64,000 bases of DNA, taken from positions 26,962,109 through 27,026,108 of the forward strand of contig CM060072.1 of assembly GCA_030533445.1 (NCBI GenBank), given 5' to 3'. Shown here one piece after another: positions 45,834 through 56,105 of the stretch. The notes beneath the pieces were generated by a model. It was not told where the DNA came from. It did not search any database and saw nothing but the letters and a program-made list of their open reading frames with translations. The DNA comes from Cyprinodon diabolis (taxonomy: Eukaryota; Chordata; Actinopteri; Cyprinodontiformes; Cyprinodontidae). Numbering within the stretch: position 1 is the stretch's first letter; each line of letters begins with the position of its first letter. A program made the translations under genes and the position numbers.

Positions 45834-46447
45834 CCGTAATTTTCAGACTATAAGCCGTACCTAAATATAAGCCGCAGAAACTAAATTGCATGATTTGTAC
45901 ATATACAAGCCGCACCGGACTATAAGCTGCAGTTTATTTATGTTTAATTATCATATGGTTCGTGCACCGAGAGGATTGTCGGGAAAGAGGCAACTGTTTG
46001 GGGAAGCTCCTATTTTTTAACATTTCAACACAATTGAATTGAGACAATTCTTCCTGGTGGCGTCTCCAACGTCTCACCATTGACTCATTGATTCCAAGGT
46101 TACGTGCAGCGGTTCTATTTCCAAATTGACTGCCTTTAACTTAAAAGCTGCATCATATGCATTTCAACGTTTGTTTTCCATAATGAAGGTGTCGCACAAA
46201 CTGTCTTGCGCTCGCAATGTCCGTCTTCCTCGGAGTCCGCTTCCGGAGGACATCCGCATTCCCGCGCGCGGCTACTTGTGTGTTGAAGCAAATGTGACGT
46301 CAACATGGTGGATGGTAAAATCTATAGATTTAGGTATTACCCTAGTGGCCGTTAGCTGCAAAAGACCATAGATAAGCCGCATTGTTATATAAGCCGCGAG
46401 GTCGAAAAATGGGGAAAAAGTCGCAGCTTATAGTCCGAAAATTAGGG
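45834..46447 (-). mobile_element. Pogo/Tigger-type MITE with CENP-B-like HTH remnant
   Basis: Inverted ends CCGTAATTTTCAGACTATAA and (complement) CCCTAATTTTCGGACTATAA, flanked by TA at 45832-45833 and 46448-46449. On the minus strand about 46030-46130 reads GNRTAARNLGINESMVRRWR and HQEEL, a CENP-B/pogo-type helix-turn-helix; the rest of a transposase is missing. In rb1 intron 17. Confidence 0.75.
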
Positions 46448-46499
46448 TATTTATTCGAATAATATTAAGACATCATATATCCTATAATGATAATTAACA

Positions 46500-47055
46500 G
46501 AATTAAACCAGGTTAAACTGAAACTTTTCCACTCGTTGAGTGATAGAGCATACTGACATGATGAAAACCTTTTTATCCCCAAAAAAATATATATTTAGAT
46601 TTATTTCTTTTTACAATTATAGTATAATTACTACTCTAAGTGGGTCACTTTCTCAGCTAAAGGCATGTTTTAGAGTCTCTATAACAGGACTGAAACAATC
46701 AATCAGATTAATTGCAATTGATTATTTAAATAATCATCAACTAATTTAGTAATGGATCAATTGTTAACTGGAGTATAGAGACTGTAAAACTTAAACTGCT
46801 TTGAGCTGACAGAGTCACCCACTTAGTGCAGTATATTAACATTCTGCATTTAAGATTAAAAAGAACTTTTTCTTCTATCCATCTGCTCTATCCAGAACTA
46901 CTTAAGTGGAAAAGTTTTAGTTTCACCTGATTTAATTTAGTAAAAAGTCTTTTTTAAAGAATCTTTGGCTATCTGATTATTAATCGATTAATGGAAAAAA
47001 TAATTGACAGATCAATCGGTTTGAAAAAAAAATTGTTAGTTGCAACCCTACTCTA
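46500..47055. repeat. Two rearranged copies of the TAGGGCT hAT MITE, head to head
   Basis: 46505-46690 (GGTTAAACTGAAACTTTTCC; GCATGTTTTAGAGTCTCTAT) and the complement of 46760-47050 (GTGAAACTAAAACTTTTCC; TTAGGGTTGCAACTAAC at the right end) resemble the element at 41294-41673 in opposite orientations. Confidence 0.6.
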
Positions 47056-48535
47056 CATTCCAGTTAATGATTAAATGATTACTAAAATAGTTGATGATTA
47101 TTTCACTAATCCGTATTAATCCGGTTAATGTTTCACACCTAATATCAATACCTAATATCAAACCTAGAGCCTTAGTTTAATAGTTTCAAAATAAAAAGAG
47201 ATGTAATCAAAATCAATATATAAAAAATGATGATGTTTCTTTACATGATGCTTTCTGAGTGCTGACCAATATGTGTAAAAAAAAAAAGATTCCACATTTA
47301 GTTAATAAACTCTGGTACTTTAAAGACAGATTTTCTTTATTACCATAGTTACTGAGAAAGATGTACCCCTAGCACCTAAGATTTTAAATTCATGCTGCTG
47401 TGATCAACATCTATCATAGTCATAGGAAATTATTTATGACTGATTTTCACAAAACATGTTTCCCTTTCAAGAAATTCCCCCCCATAACAACCCTGATGAG
47501 GGATATGTGATCAGATAACACCCATTTTTCCATGATGTTGACAGAAGACACTCCTCATTGCATGTGTCACCAATGGGCAAATACAAGTCTAACTGCCAAA
47601 CCTCAGCTGTAGCTCATTTTATCAAGACTACACGCTTTTTTTAATCAGTGATGTCAAGATTAGCATGCGAGTCAAGCTAACACCCCCCACCCCCACCCAC
47701 CAACACCACACCACACATGTTCGGAGGATGTCTAGATTTAGCGAGTGGTAGAAAAAAAAAAATCTACTGCAGGCACAGACACGCCATAAATGCATGCTGA
47801 CGCCACTGAAATTTCAAAAGCACACACTGTTTGACAGCTTCCACCGTACTGGATGACGCACAGATACCAGTACAGTGACTTTTTTAATCAGGTTCTTCAG
47901 ACAGCTTATCCATGTATTTGTAAGCTTCCTTGGTTGAAATCAGCAAGGTGTGTCACATATCTGATAAATCCATAACTCTTATCTCTGTGAATATACAGAC
48001 ATGGCTAATTGTGCAGAAAGTAGGCTTCCAAATGAGTCAGTGCTTTTTTTTTAATATAATGTTCACACTGCAAAACAAAGAGGGAGGACTTTGGCTCCAG
48101 GTGAAGGCTCCGCCTTGCCTTTTAACCATCCAACCAGTTCCTTTTATGACTTTCATATGAGCAGACAGCTTTGGGGTTTGTCTGATTTACAGTAAACCAG
48201 GAGTTTGTAAAACAACCACCATGTGCCCTCAAGACAACTGCAAGAACAGACAGAAGAACACGAAAGGGGAAGAGCCACTCAACCGTTTGTAGAGCTGAGG
48301 AGCAACACATGACTGGGTTTCCTGCAGGATTAAACATTTCCACTGAGAGGACGCTTTCTTTTACTTGCAAAGAACTGAACAATGGAAAGATTTCACAAAG
48401 GGGAGAAATGAAAGACTTTGGAAGACAAGAGAGGTAATCTGCAAAGCGTCTGGGTGTGGAGGCTTTAACTTTTGACTTACAGGAAAAGTTGAGGACTATT
48501 TTTGAACATTGTTAACTTCCTAAAAGCCTCTAAAG
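47056..48535. other. lpar6 upstream region
   Basis: Mostly unique-looking AT-rich sequence, with a C-rich patch (47680-47715, CACCCCCACCC). The 5' UTR and promoter of lpar6 should lie in the right part. No clear TATA box or upstream exon could be assigned. One in-frame minus-strand ORF (48122-48382) looks fortuitous. Confidence 0.45.
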
Positions 48536-49585
48536 ATGAATAACAGCAGCAACTGTGACAATGATGAGTTTAAGTACCCCATGTACATCACGGTCTTCAG
48601 CCTGGTGTTTGTATTGGGGCTTATATTTAATGCCATAGCGGTATACATCTTCATGTGTACACTAAAGATCCGGAATGAGACCACCACATACATGATGAAC
48701 CTGGTTGTCTCTGACAGCCTCTTCGTCCTAAGCCTGCCTTTTCGGATTGCCTACTTCATCAAGAGAGAGTGGGTTTTTGGCAGCGTCCTCTGTAAGATCT
48801 CTGTGGCGCTGTTCTACACCAACATGTACGGGAGCATCCTCTTCCTCACCTGCATCAGCATGGATCGCTTCTTGGCCATCGTTCACCCATTCCGCTCGCA
48901 GGGAATCCGCACAAAAAAGACGGCCAAACTGGCCTGCCTTGGGGTGTGGGTAATGGTTCTCTCTGGCAGCATACCTACGGGGTTCCTTCTGGACACCAGC
49001 TCGCCGAACGAGACCAACGTTTCCTACTGCTTCGAGAATTACTCCAAAAAGCAGTGGAAGAACGAGCTGTCGATGGTGGTGATTTTTATTGAGACTGTGG
49101 GCTTCATACTTCCACTGATGATTAACGTGTTCTGCTCAATGATGGTGTTAAGGACATTGAGGAACCCTGCAACCCTCAGCCGAGGGGGGAGCCTCAACAA
49201 GCAGAAGGTCCTGAGGATGATCATTGTTCATCTGCTTATCTTCTGCCTTTGCTTCATCCCCTACAACGTTAATCTCATCTTTTACACCCTGGTGCGCACA
49301 AAGGTCATCGCAGGGTGCTCAGCAGAGCGGGTGGTGAGAACCATCTACCCCATAGCTCTCTGTATGGCAGTGACCAACTGCTGCTTTGATCCGGTCGTTT
49401 ACTACTTCACCTCGGAGACAATTCAAAGCTCCTTCAGACGGAAGTCGACAGCTTGGTACAACGGGACCAGACTGTTCGACAAACTGTACACAGACAGCTC
49501 ACAGAGCAGTCCCAGTCTACAAACCAAGAGCCTCACGCTGAGCAGCATCAGACCCGGATCAAAACACAATGAGTCCACCGTGTGA
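48536..49585 (+). CDS. lpar6: Lysophosphatidic acid receptor 6 (P2Y5-type GPCR), single exon
   Basis: Rhodopsin-family receptor of 349 residues; LPAR6 answers lysophosphatidic acid and couples mainly to G12/13. Seven TM segments are readable. Motifs: N-terminal N-glycosylation sequons (NNSS), [20 protein letters not shown] (TM2), [19 protein letters not shown] (TM3), DRF variant in [23 protein letters not shown] (TM6), and [12 protein letters not shown] (TM7, DPxxY as usual for the P2Y/LPA4-6 group). The tail is about 50 residues, Ser-rich. It lies on the plus strand inside rb1 intron 17, opposite to rb1, the same nested layout known in mammals, which supports orthology. An AATAAA follows at 49995-50000. 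Confidence 0.93.
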   Translation: MNNSSNCDNDEFKYPMYITVFSLVFVLGLIFNAIAVYIFMCTLKIRNETTTYMMNLVVSDSLFVLSLPFRIAYFIKREWVFGSVLCKISVALFYTNMYGSILFLTCISMDRFLAIVHPFRSQGIRTKKTAKLACLGVWVMVLSGSIPTGFLLDTSSPNETNVSYCFENYSKKQWKNELSMVVIFIETVGFILPLMINVFCSMMVLRTLRNPATLSRGGSLNKQKVLRMIIVHLLIFCLCFIPYNVNLIFYTLVRTKVIAGCSAERVVRTIYPIALCMAVTNCCFDPVVYYFTSETIQSSFRRKSTAWYNGTRLFDKLYTDSSQSSPSLQTKSLTLSSIRPGSKHNESTV

Positions 49586-49994
49586 CAACAGCGCTACTGT
49601 TGTTGGTAGCAACATATTTTCCTGAGACTTGAAGTGAAGCAAACTGAGAAATCCAAACAGAAACATTCCCTTCATCAGGACAAAACAGACTTTGGACTTA
49701 AATCCCAATGGGAGCTATAAAAACAGAAAGGTGTGTTGCAACTGTGTGTATCTATGTCACACCTTATCCAAGCTTGGATTGGGAAATGAACCCATAAGCT
49801 CCAGTTTAACTAACAATTCTTGAGGATATTGCTTCTGTGATCTTATTTATTAGAGCTGAACCAGTATTATTGCCTTTTTAAGGGTGCTGTATTCTGCCGT
49901 TTGTTGTTGTGTGTCATATTTAGTCACATTAAGTCCAATGTGCACTTTAAAATCTAGCATTTTTTTTGAATACCTTTCACTTACAAGCTGAGTA

Positions 49995-50000
49995 AATAAA
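49995..50000 (+). promoter_or_regulatory. Candidate poly(A) signal of lpar6
   Basis: AATAAA (GTAAATAAAAG context), 410 nt past the lpar6 stop, followed by a TTTTCTTTTC tract. Confidence 0.65.
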
Positions 50001-51830
50001 AGTATTTTCTTTTCTTTAAAAAGGTCTGAGTTTTAATCAACCTTCTTTTTACAGGCAGATATCGAACAGTTGATAAGAACTTAAATCAACTACTCAGGGT
50101 TCAAAGAGATATTTTCAACTCACAATTCAGCACATTTACAAACCCCTTCTCACTCCAGTGTTAAAATTCTGATCAGAAAAACTTTACGATGAATTTAAGG
50201 TAGTGTTTCATTCAAAGCTGGGCTTTAAAAAGGAAATGGTGCGTTGAAACATTGAGGCAATGAAAAGAGGGAGAAAATATGAAAAAGGTTTAAATGTGGC
50301 AAACATTTAAAAGGTCTATTCTTGAATGTAATAAACCCCTATCCCCATTATTGCATTTACTAACCAGCTAAGGCATACACGGAAACCAAATTCAACAAAC
50401 GTTGCATGGAAATGTTCTTGATTTGAGAGTCAAATTTAACCCATTAAGCTGTAGCCTGAGTGTGTATCCATAGCTCTTTGCAAACAGAACACTGTGGAAG
50501 CTTGTGAAATATGTGCTCCTCCTCATAAAAGCTATGCACGACAAGACTGAGCATTACAGCATTTTTGTTCAACGTTGTGGCCTTAGGCTCTGTCCCGACA
50601 AGAACAGACTCACTCCAGGGATGGAGAAACCAAAACATGCGAGCAAAAAGATGCTTCTTCAGCAGAAAACTTAAGCAAATAACAGCAGGGAGGGCTATAG
50701 CTTTACCACACGTATTCAGCACGAATTAATGGGTAGGCAGAAAACAGATAAAATAAACATGTTTTTTTTTCAATGCTGTGAGAAGATATTTAGTAAAAAA
50801 AAGACTGACGAATAAAAAATGTTCAGAGTAATGACCTCTTAAAACTAATAACTGTTTGTTTAAACTGCCAAAGAAGACTTTTGTGTCAAAGAAAAATGGA
50901 CACTCTTTCTATGCCTGCATAAATTCGGTAGGGTTTCTGATTATGAAAGTACTGATTAGGCTGATATTAAAGCTTCTGGATCAGATCTGGGTCTAGACTT
51001 TGACTAAAACAGCCCAAAACATTCAATATAAATGTTGTTTTTTTTTGTTTTTTTTAGATTTCAGAGGTGGACTTGCTAGCTGTTAGATCCAAGAAGGTTC
51101 TGGGTTCAAATCCTACCCTGTTAAAAGAAGGACAATGTAAATGACTTCTTTAACATGGGCTTTTAACCCCCTAGTGCGTTAGTGAGGTACTGCTGGGAGG
51201 CATCTTTGCCAACAGCCCTAAACTGGCTTTAGAAAGCTTCAGCAACGTATCGTAGCTGTAGAGCTAGGCTGGTTCTTGCAATCTTGGTGCCACGTGCTGA
51301 AAGGCCCCAGTTTTAAGTCAGAATCTGAAAGAACAGAAAAATCGGTGCCTAAAATAAAGACAAAAACCAGCAAAGTATTTTGTGCAAAAATCAGAGGACT
51401 AACCCTGGATCAGGCCGATTTTTTTCTATGTAGTAAGAAATTCAAAACAACAATCTAAACTGAAAGCAGGAGCAAAGCCAGATGGGGGTCCAGGGTGGCC
51501 ATGGTTACCTTTAGCCATTCATTCTCCACCCCTGTGGCCACCACTACTAAATGATTTATTCATATTTACTATACAAACATAAAAGATGATAAATACAGAA
51601 GGGGAGAGGACAAAGGTCTGTGTCTCTGCAAGTCATCCAGGAGTCTGCTGTGTATTTAGACATGAAAAAAAAAACTAATCAGATTTAATGTATAGTGTGT
51701 ATATATTAATACTATATAGAACAGACCTTTTCTTTTTCTGGAAATGTAGCTTAGAAACTTCCAAGTCATGTATTAAATAACTACTCCTCTAGCATTGTGT
51801 TAAAGAATCTCCCAAATACACTCTGTGTAA
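50001..51830. other. Non-coding intronic stretch between lpar6 and a fold-back element
   Basis: No supportable gene. A short SINE B-like scrap (GATCCAAGAAGGTTCTGGGTTC-type, about 51085-51115) is present. Otherwise AT-rich with no recognised repeat. Confidence 0.45.
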
Positions 51831-52320
51831 ATGAGAGGCGTCCAATAATAATGCCCCTGACCATCTTCCTCTTGTTTGAACTAGCTGAAACTTTGGATGT
51901 GCAATTATTTATTTCTCTATAGATTAAATAGTAAATTACAGCCCTGAACTTATCATGGTTTCTGATTAACAGGTGTTTAAACTGAGTTAAGTCTGAAATG
52001 GAGCCCGTTGAGCCGAGCAGTAATCAGGTTTTTATATGACATTTTAAGGCCATCATCACCATAAGTTACTTTCATTTCATGAAGTTTCCTGTGTTGTGCG
52101 TCATTTCAAATACAAAAACCTGGATCATTGCTGGTCACTCAACAAGCCCTGTTTCAGGCCTGACTCAGTTCAAACACCTGTTAATCAGAAACCACTATTA
52201 GTTCAGAGCTGTAAATTGCTACTTACTCTATAGAGATATAAATAATTGCACATGTAAAATTTCAGCTAAAACGAACGACTAGAATTGGATCAGGGACATT
52301 ACTTATTGAACCTCCCTCAT
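51831..52320. mobile_element. Long fold-back (mariner-like) MITE
   Basis: Arms of about 150-200 bp are complements: left ATGAGAGGCGTCCAATAATA, right read back as ATGAGGGAGGTTCAATAAGT; inner words GTGCAATTATTTAT, CTCTATAGA and GGTTTCTGATTAACAGGTGT occur in both arms. The whole would fold into one large hairpin. The centre is unpaired (about 52000-52110). Mariner affinity is by eye only. Confidence 0.75.
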
Positions 52321-52964
52321 ATTTCTGTTCTGTGAGGCCTTCTCTGGCTTCTTGTGATTCTAAGTTAATTAAAAATATTTGTTGAGAACAGTGGAGCTAC
52401 AACCGAAGCTAACTGATAAAGAAAATAAAACAGGATTCATATGATCTTCCTTGCTGGAGATATCCAGACTGATAAACTTGATGTCGTAATAATCAAATTA
52501 TGAACAGCAGTTTGGACGATCTCCTAAAGCAGGGGAGTCCAATTAATGTTTATATTGGGCAACTTCAGCATTATCATGTCTTTAAAATAGGACAGATGCA
52601 GCTGTAAAAATAAAAACAAAATATCAAACTCCTCTGGTAATATTGTTTTACCCACATTTCCTTAGCTGTTTGTTTACCCTCTAAAAGCATGCATGCCACA
52701 TGATGCACCTTTTTAAGCTGTTGGGGCCTGATAAATTGCTGTGGTGGGTTGGATTCGGCTTGTAGGCATTGAGTTTGACGAATATGTCCAAGAGGGTTTT
52801 TTCTAAAGCAAAAAGTTCATGATTCCATTCATTATAGCAAGTTTTGAAAGGTCCTGGAGGAGCCAGGATCTTTGCAATCTGAGTCCACTCACTCTTATTT
52901 CAGCTTTCAAAAACCTACAATGCAGCGATAGAGTTGATTCCTTCCCGCTTTCATCGCATCCCCA

Positions 52965-53345
52965 CCCCCTTACAGGGGAAGAGAACACCTCGCCTGTTCA
53001 CCAAGGCCAACAATTCCCTCTAATGACTCCCCTTTCAAACACATAGACAGGTATGGGGTATTGCAGGCTAACAAAGAACCCAAACGACTGCCCATTCCTA
53101 AGGGGAAGACCCGTTCATCTGGTTCAATTTGGATGTTTTCTAAGCCAAAACAAGGCTTTTTTTTTTGGTCCATTCTATAAAGCCTCAAACTCAATTGTTA
53201 ATTCAGACATTTTGATTTGAAAAAGCTTCCTGGATGGGAATCGAAATGTCTTCAAACTTGAAAACAAAGTACAGCGAATTGTTTTTTTTTTTGTTTTTTT
53301 ACATTTTTGGAATGACTATGACCTGCATGACTGAGAATCTTCACC
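52965..53345 (+). repeat. Penelope-like 3'-region repeat
   Basis: CCAACAATTCCCTCTAATGA, CTGCCCATTCCTAAGGGG, CTAAGCCAAAACAAGGC, GAATCGAAATGTCTTCAAAC and GAGAATCTTCACCAGCA parallel the block at 29205-29640. No ORF. Confidence 0.5.
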
Positions 53346-54236
53346 AGCATTTCTCCTATTTGATGAATAAATGGGTTTTGATATTTTCATGGTCTCCCGA
53401 CGAACAGTGAGTAAAAGAGGAAATAACCTATTTTCTGCACAGAGAAACTCTTTTTTCTTTTTAAGAATGTATAAATTTTATCATTTAGGAAACGAATATT
53501 GGCTTTTTTATTATGCTTGAGTAAAGGAGTTAAGTCAGAACTTACACCGTTACTAGAGTCAATTTTAAGTAAAATTGTATCTGTACTTTTACTTAACTAA
53601 GAATTGCAGTTTTTTCAACACCTCTGTTCATGGTAAGGTTAAACATATTTCTTTCCTTCATTTAATGTCATGGCTCTCACTTTGGTTTGCTGGAGTCCCA
53701 AAACTACTCAACATCGAAACCATTAGATGTTAAGTTTAGCTTCTTTCAGATCTACAATTGTTCTTGATGCCTCGCGGTTAGAGGTTGGTACTAACTAGTT
53801 ACATTTACTTGAGTAACTTGAGTAAAAATGTACTTTTAGTAGGTTTACTGTGACCTACTTCTGACTTTTACTGAGTAATATTCTTGTAAAGTATCGCTAC
53901 TCCTACTTGAGTGAAATCTCTGACTACTCTGTCCTTTGTAAGTCATTTGAACTATTCCAAAATCAGGTAAATACAGTCATATGAAAAAGTTTGGGCACCA
54001 TTATTGTTCTTTCTTATTTTTTTTATTTATTTTGGGTGTTTGCAACAGCTATTTCACTTTAATATATCTAATAACTTATTGACACAATAATATTTCAGTA
54101 TTGAATTGAGGTTTAATGGACTAAAAGAAAATGTGCAATATGCATTAAAACAAAACTTGACGTGCAAAACCTGTCAAGTTTTGCACCTAATCATTTTATT
54201 GATTTGAATACCCTTAACTACTTTTCAATGACTTAC

Positions 54237-54419
54237 TGAAACACAAAATTGGAAAAGAGAAGATTTGAACTTCATATCTAGGTGTATCCAATCATGAGAA
54301 AATGTATTTAAGGTGGCCTGTTGCAAGTTGTGAAACACAAAATTGGAAAAGATTTGAACTTCATATCTAGGTGTATCCAATCATGAGAAAATGTATTTAA
54401 GGTGGCCTGTTGCAAGTTG
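54237..54419 (+). repeat. Tandem duplication inside the Tc1 leader
   Basis: Unit 1 (54237-54330, 94 bp) and unit 2 (54331-54419, 89 bp) both run from TGAAACACAAAATTGGAAAA to GGTGGCCTGTTGCAAGTTG. Apart from a 5-base gap (GAGAA present only in unit 1) they appear identical. Confidence 0.95.
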
Positions 54420-54452
54420 TTCTCCTGTTTGAATCTCCTCTGAAGATTCATC

Positions 54453-55529
54453 ATGGGCACTAGTACAAAACAACTCTCACATGATCTGAAAACAAAGATT
54501 GTTCAACATAGTCCTTCAGGGGAAGTATACAAAAAGTTGTCTCAGAGATTTAGACTGTCAGTTTCCACTGTGAGGAACATAGTAAGGAAATAGAAGACCA
54601 CAGGGACAGATTTTGTTAAGCCCAGAAGTGATAGGCCAAGAAAAATAGGCAGGAAGATGACGCTATAGGTCACTTGAAATAAGGTGTAGCGGTAGCTACT
54701 AGAGGCAGAGAAGAAGAATGGTGAGAACATTCAAGGACAACCCCCAGACCACCTCCAAAGACCTGCAGCATCATCATGCTGCAGATGGTGTCACTGTGCA
54801 TCGTTCAACAATTCAGCGCATTTTGCACCAAGAGAAGCTGTATGGGAGAGTGATGCGAAATAAGCTTGTTCTGCAAGCACGCCCCAAACAGAATCGCTTG
54901 AGGAATGCAAAAGCACATTTGGACAAGCCAGCTTCATTTTGGAATAAGGTCCTGAGGACTGATGAAACAAAGATTGAGTTGTTTGGTCATAAAAAAAAGT
55001 AGTTATGCATGGCGGCAAAAAAAACACAGCGTTCTAAGAAAAACACTTGCTACCCACTGTAAAATTTGGTGGAGGTTACATCATGCTATGGGGCTGCGTT
55101 GCCAATGCTAGCACCTGGAATCTTGTTAAAGTTGAGGGTCGAATGGATTCCACTCAATATCAGCAGATTTGTGTGAATAATGTTCAAAAATCAGTTACGA
55201 AGCTGAAGTTACACCGGGGATGGATATTTCAGCAAGACAATGATCCAAAACACCGCTCCAAATCTACTCAGGCATCCATTCAGAGGAACAATTCCAATGT
55301 TCTGGAATGGCCATCCCGATCCCCAGACCTGAATATCATTGAACATCTATGGGATGATTTGTAGCAGGCTGTTGATGCTCGGCGACCATCAGATTTAACT
55401 GAACTGGAATTGTTCTGCAAAGAAGAATGGTAAGAAATCCCTTCATCAAGGATCCAGGAACTCATTAAAAGCTACAGGAAGAGACTAGAGGCTGTTGTTC
55501 TTGCAAAAGGAGGATCTACCAAAAATTAA
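54453..55529 (+). pseudogene. Tc1-like transposase pseudogene (DD34E type)
   Basis: Starts MGTSTKQLSHDLKTKIVQ (HTH) and stops after RNIVRK. It resumes in another frame as MVRTFKDNPQTTSKDLQHHH. Catalytic landmarks: LRTDETKIELFG (first D), QQDNDPKHRSKS (second D), SPDLNIIEHLWDDL (E), then a TAG. The C-terminal part survives in pieces to TAA 55527-55529. Several stops and the 49-bp insertion between the HTH domains exclude function. Confidence 0.88.
54649..54697 (-). other. 49-bp inverted copy of the second GPCR's TM1-coding sequence
   Basis: 54649-54697 is complementary to 59165-59213 at 46 of 49 positions; the three mismatches are clustered in the middle. On the minus strand it encodes SYRYTLFQVTYSVIFL against SYRYTFYQVTYSVIFL in the receptor. 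It sits where a normal family member would continue from CCAAGAAAAATA to GGCAGAGAAGAAGAATGG, so it replaces or adds to transposase sequence. It is not an exon: flanks are transposon and no matching splice context continues it. Confidence 0.9.
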
Positions 55530-56105
55530 TGTCTCATTTTGCTGAGGTGCCCATATTTCTGCCTGCCAAATTTAGTGTTAATGCATATTGCACATTTTCT
55601 GTTAGTCTAATAAACCTCAATTCAATACTAAAATTCAATTCAACCCCCAAATATTTAGAAATAAAAATAATTAAGATTAATAGGGATGCCCAAATTCGCT
55701 GTATACAGAAAACAGAAGATATTAACAGACAAAGTTCTTTACCCTGTCCTAAAATATATACAGTTCTCACTGTAAGGATCAGTTATCTAAGTATTGTGTA
55801 AGTTTTATTTGCACTAATTTGTTCTTTTAGATTCATGACATTTATGTGTTCTTTATGAGTCTTTAAAATACCAGCTCATGCACATAAAGTCTGTCTGTCT
55901 GCATAATTTCTAAACAATAAATCAGATGTTGGTATCCAACTATTACTCAGTATTCAAGAAGCCTTTCAACCGAATAGTTTAAAAAAAACAACTTTTACTT
56001 GAGTAATTTCTTGGATGATTACTTTTTACTTTTACTTGAGTAAAAAAAATCTTAAAGTAGTGCTGCAAGTAGTGCTACTCTTACTCGAGTACAATTTTGG
56101 GGTAT

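Larger units (their letters stand above)
53974..55705 (+). mobile_element. Tc1-like element, near full length, inactive
   Basis: Left terminus after TA at 53972: CAGTCATATGAAAAAGTTTG then GGCACC. The right arm (GTGCCCATATTTCTGCC, GCATATTGCACATTTTCTGT, CCTCAATTCAATACT, ending near TGCCCAAATTCGCTGTATA) mirrors the left subterminal sequence (TTGAGGTTTAATGGACTAAA, GTGCAATATGCATTAAAAC). So it is a long-inverted-repeat Tc1 copy with a diverged right tip. It contains a 94/89-bp tandem duplication at 54237-54419 and a 49-bp host-gene patch at 54649-54697. Confidence 0.88.
53515..56105. repeat. ACTTGAGTAA-type repeat split by a Tc1 insertion
   Basis: CTTGAGTAA / TTTACTTTTACTTGAGTAA words occur left (53515-53600 and 53790-53960) and right (55985-56100) of the Tc1 element at 53974-55705, with CTACTCTTACTCGAGTA at the right edge. 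This is a common fish dispersed repeat of nonautonomous type, into which the Tc1 copy landed. Confidence 0.6.

Noticed and set aside
48122..48382. Minus-strand ORF upstream of lpar6
   Set aside because: No recognisable motif; overlaps the expected lpar6 leader.
50444..50722. 92-codon minus-strand ORF considered as rb1 exon 17 or a small gene
   Set aside because: No resemblance to the rb1 pocket linker region and no fitting splice sites in the needed phase.
54542..54730. Minus-strand ORF containing SSYRYTLFQVTYSVIFL, looking like a GPCR exon
   Set aside because: Only 49 bp match the receptor; both sides are Tc1 transposase sequence. It is a captured patch, not an exon or a third receptor.
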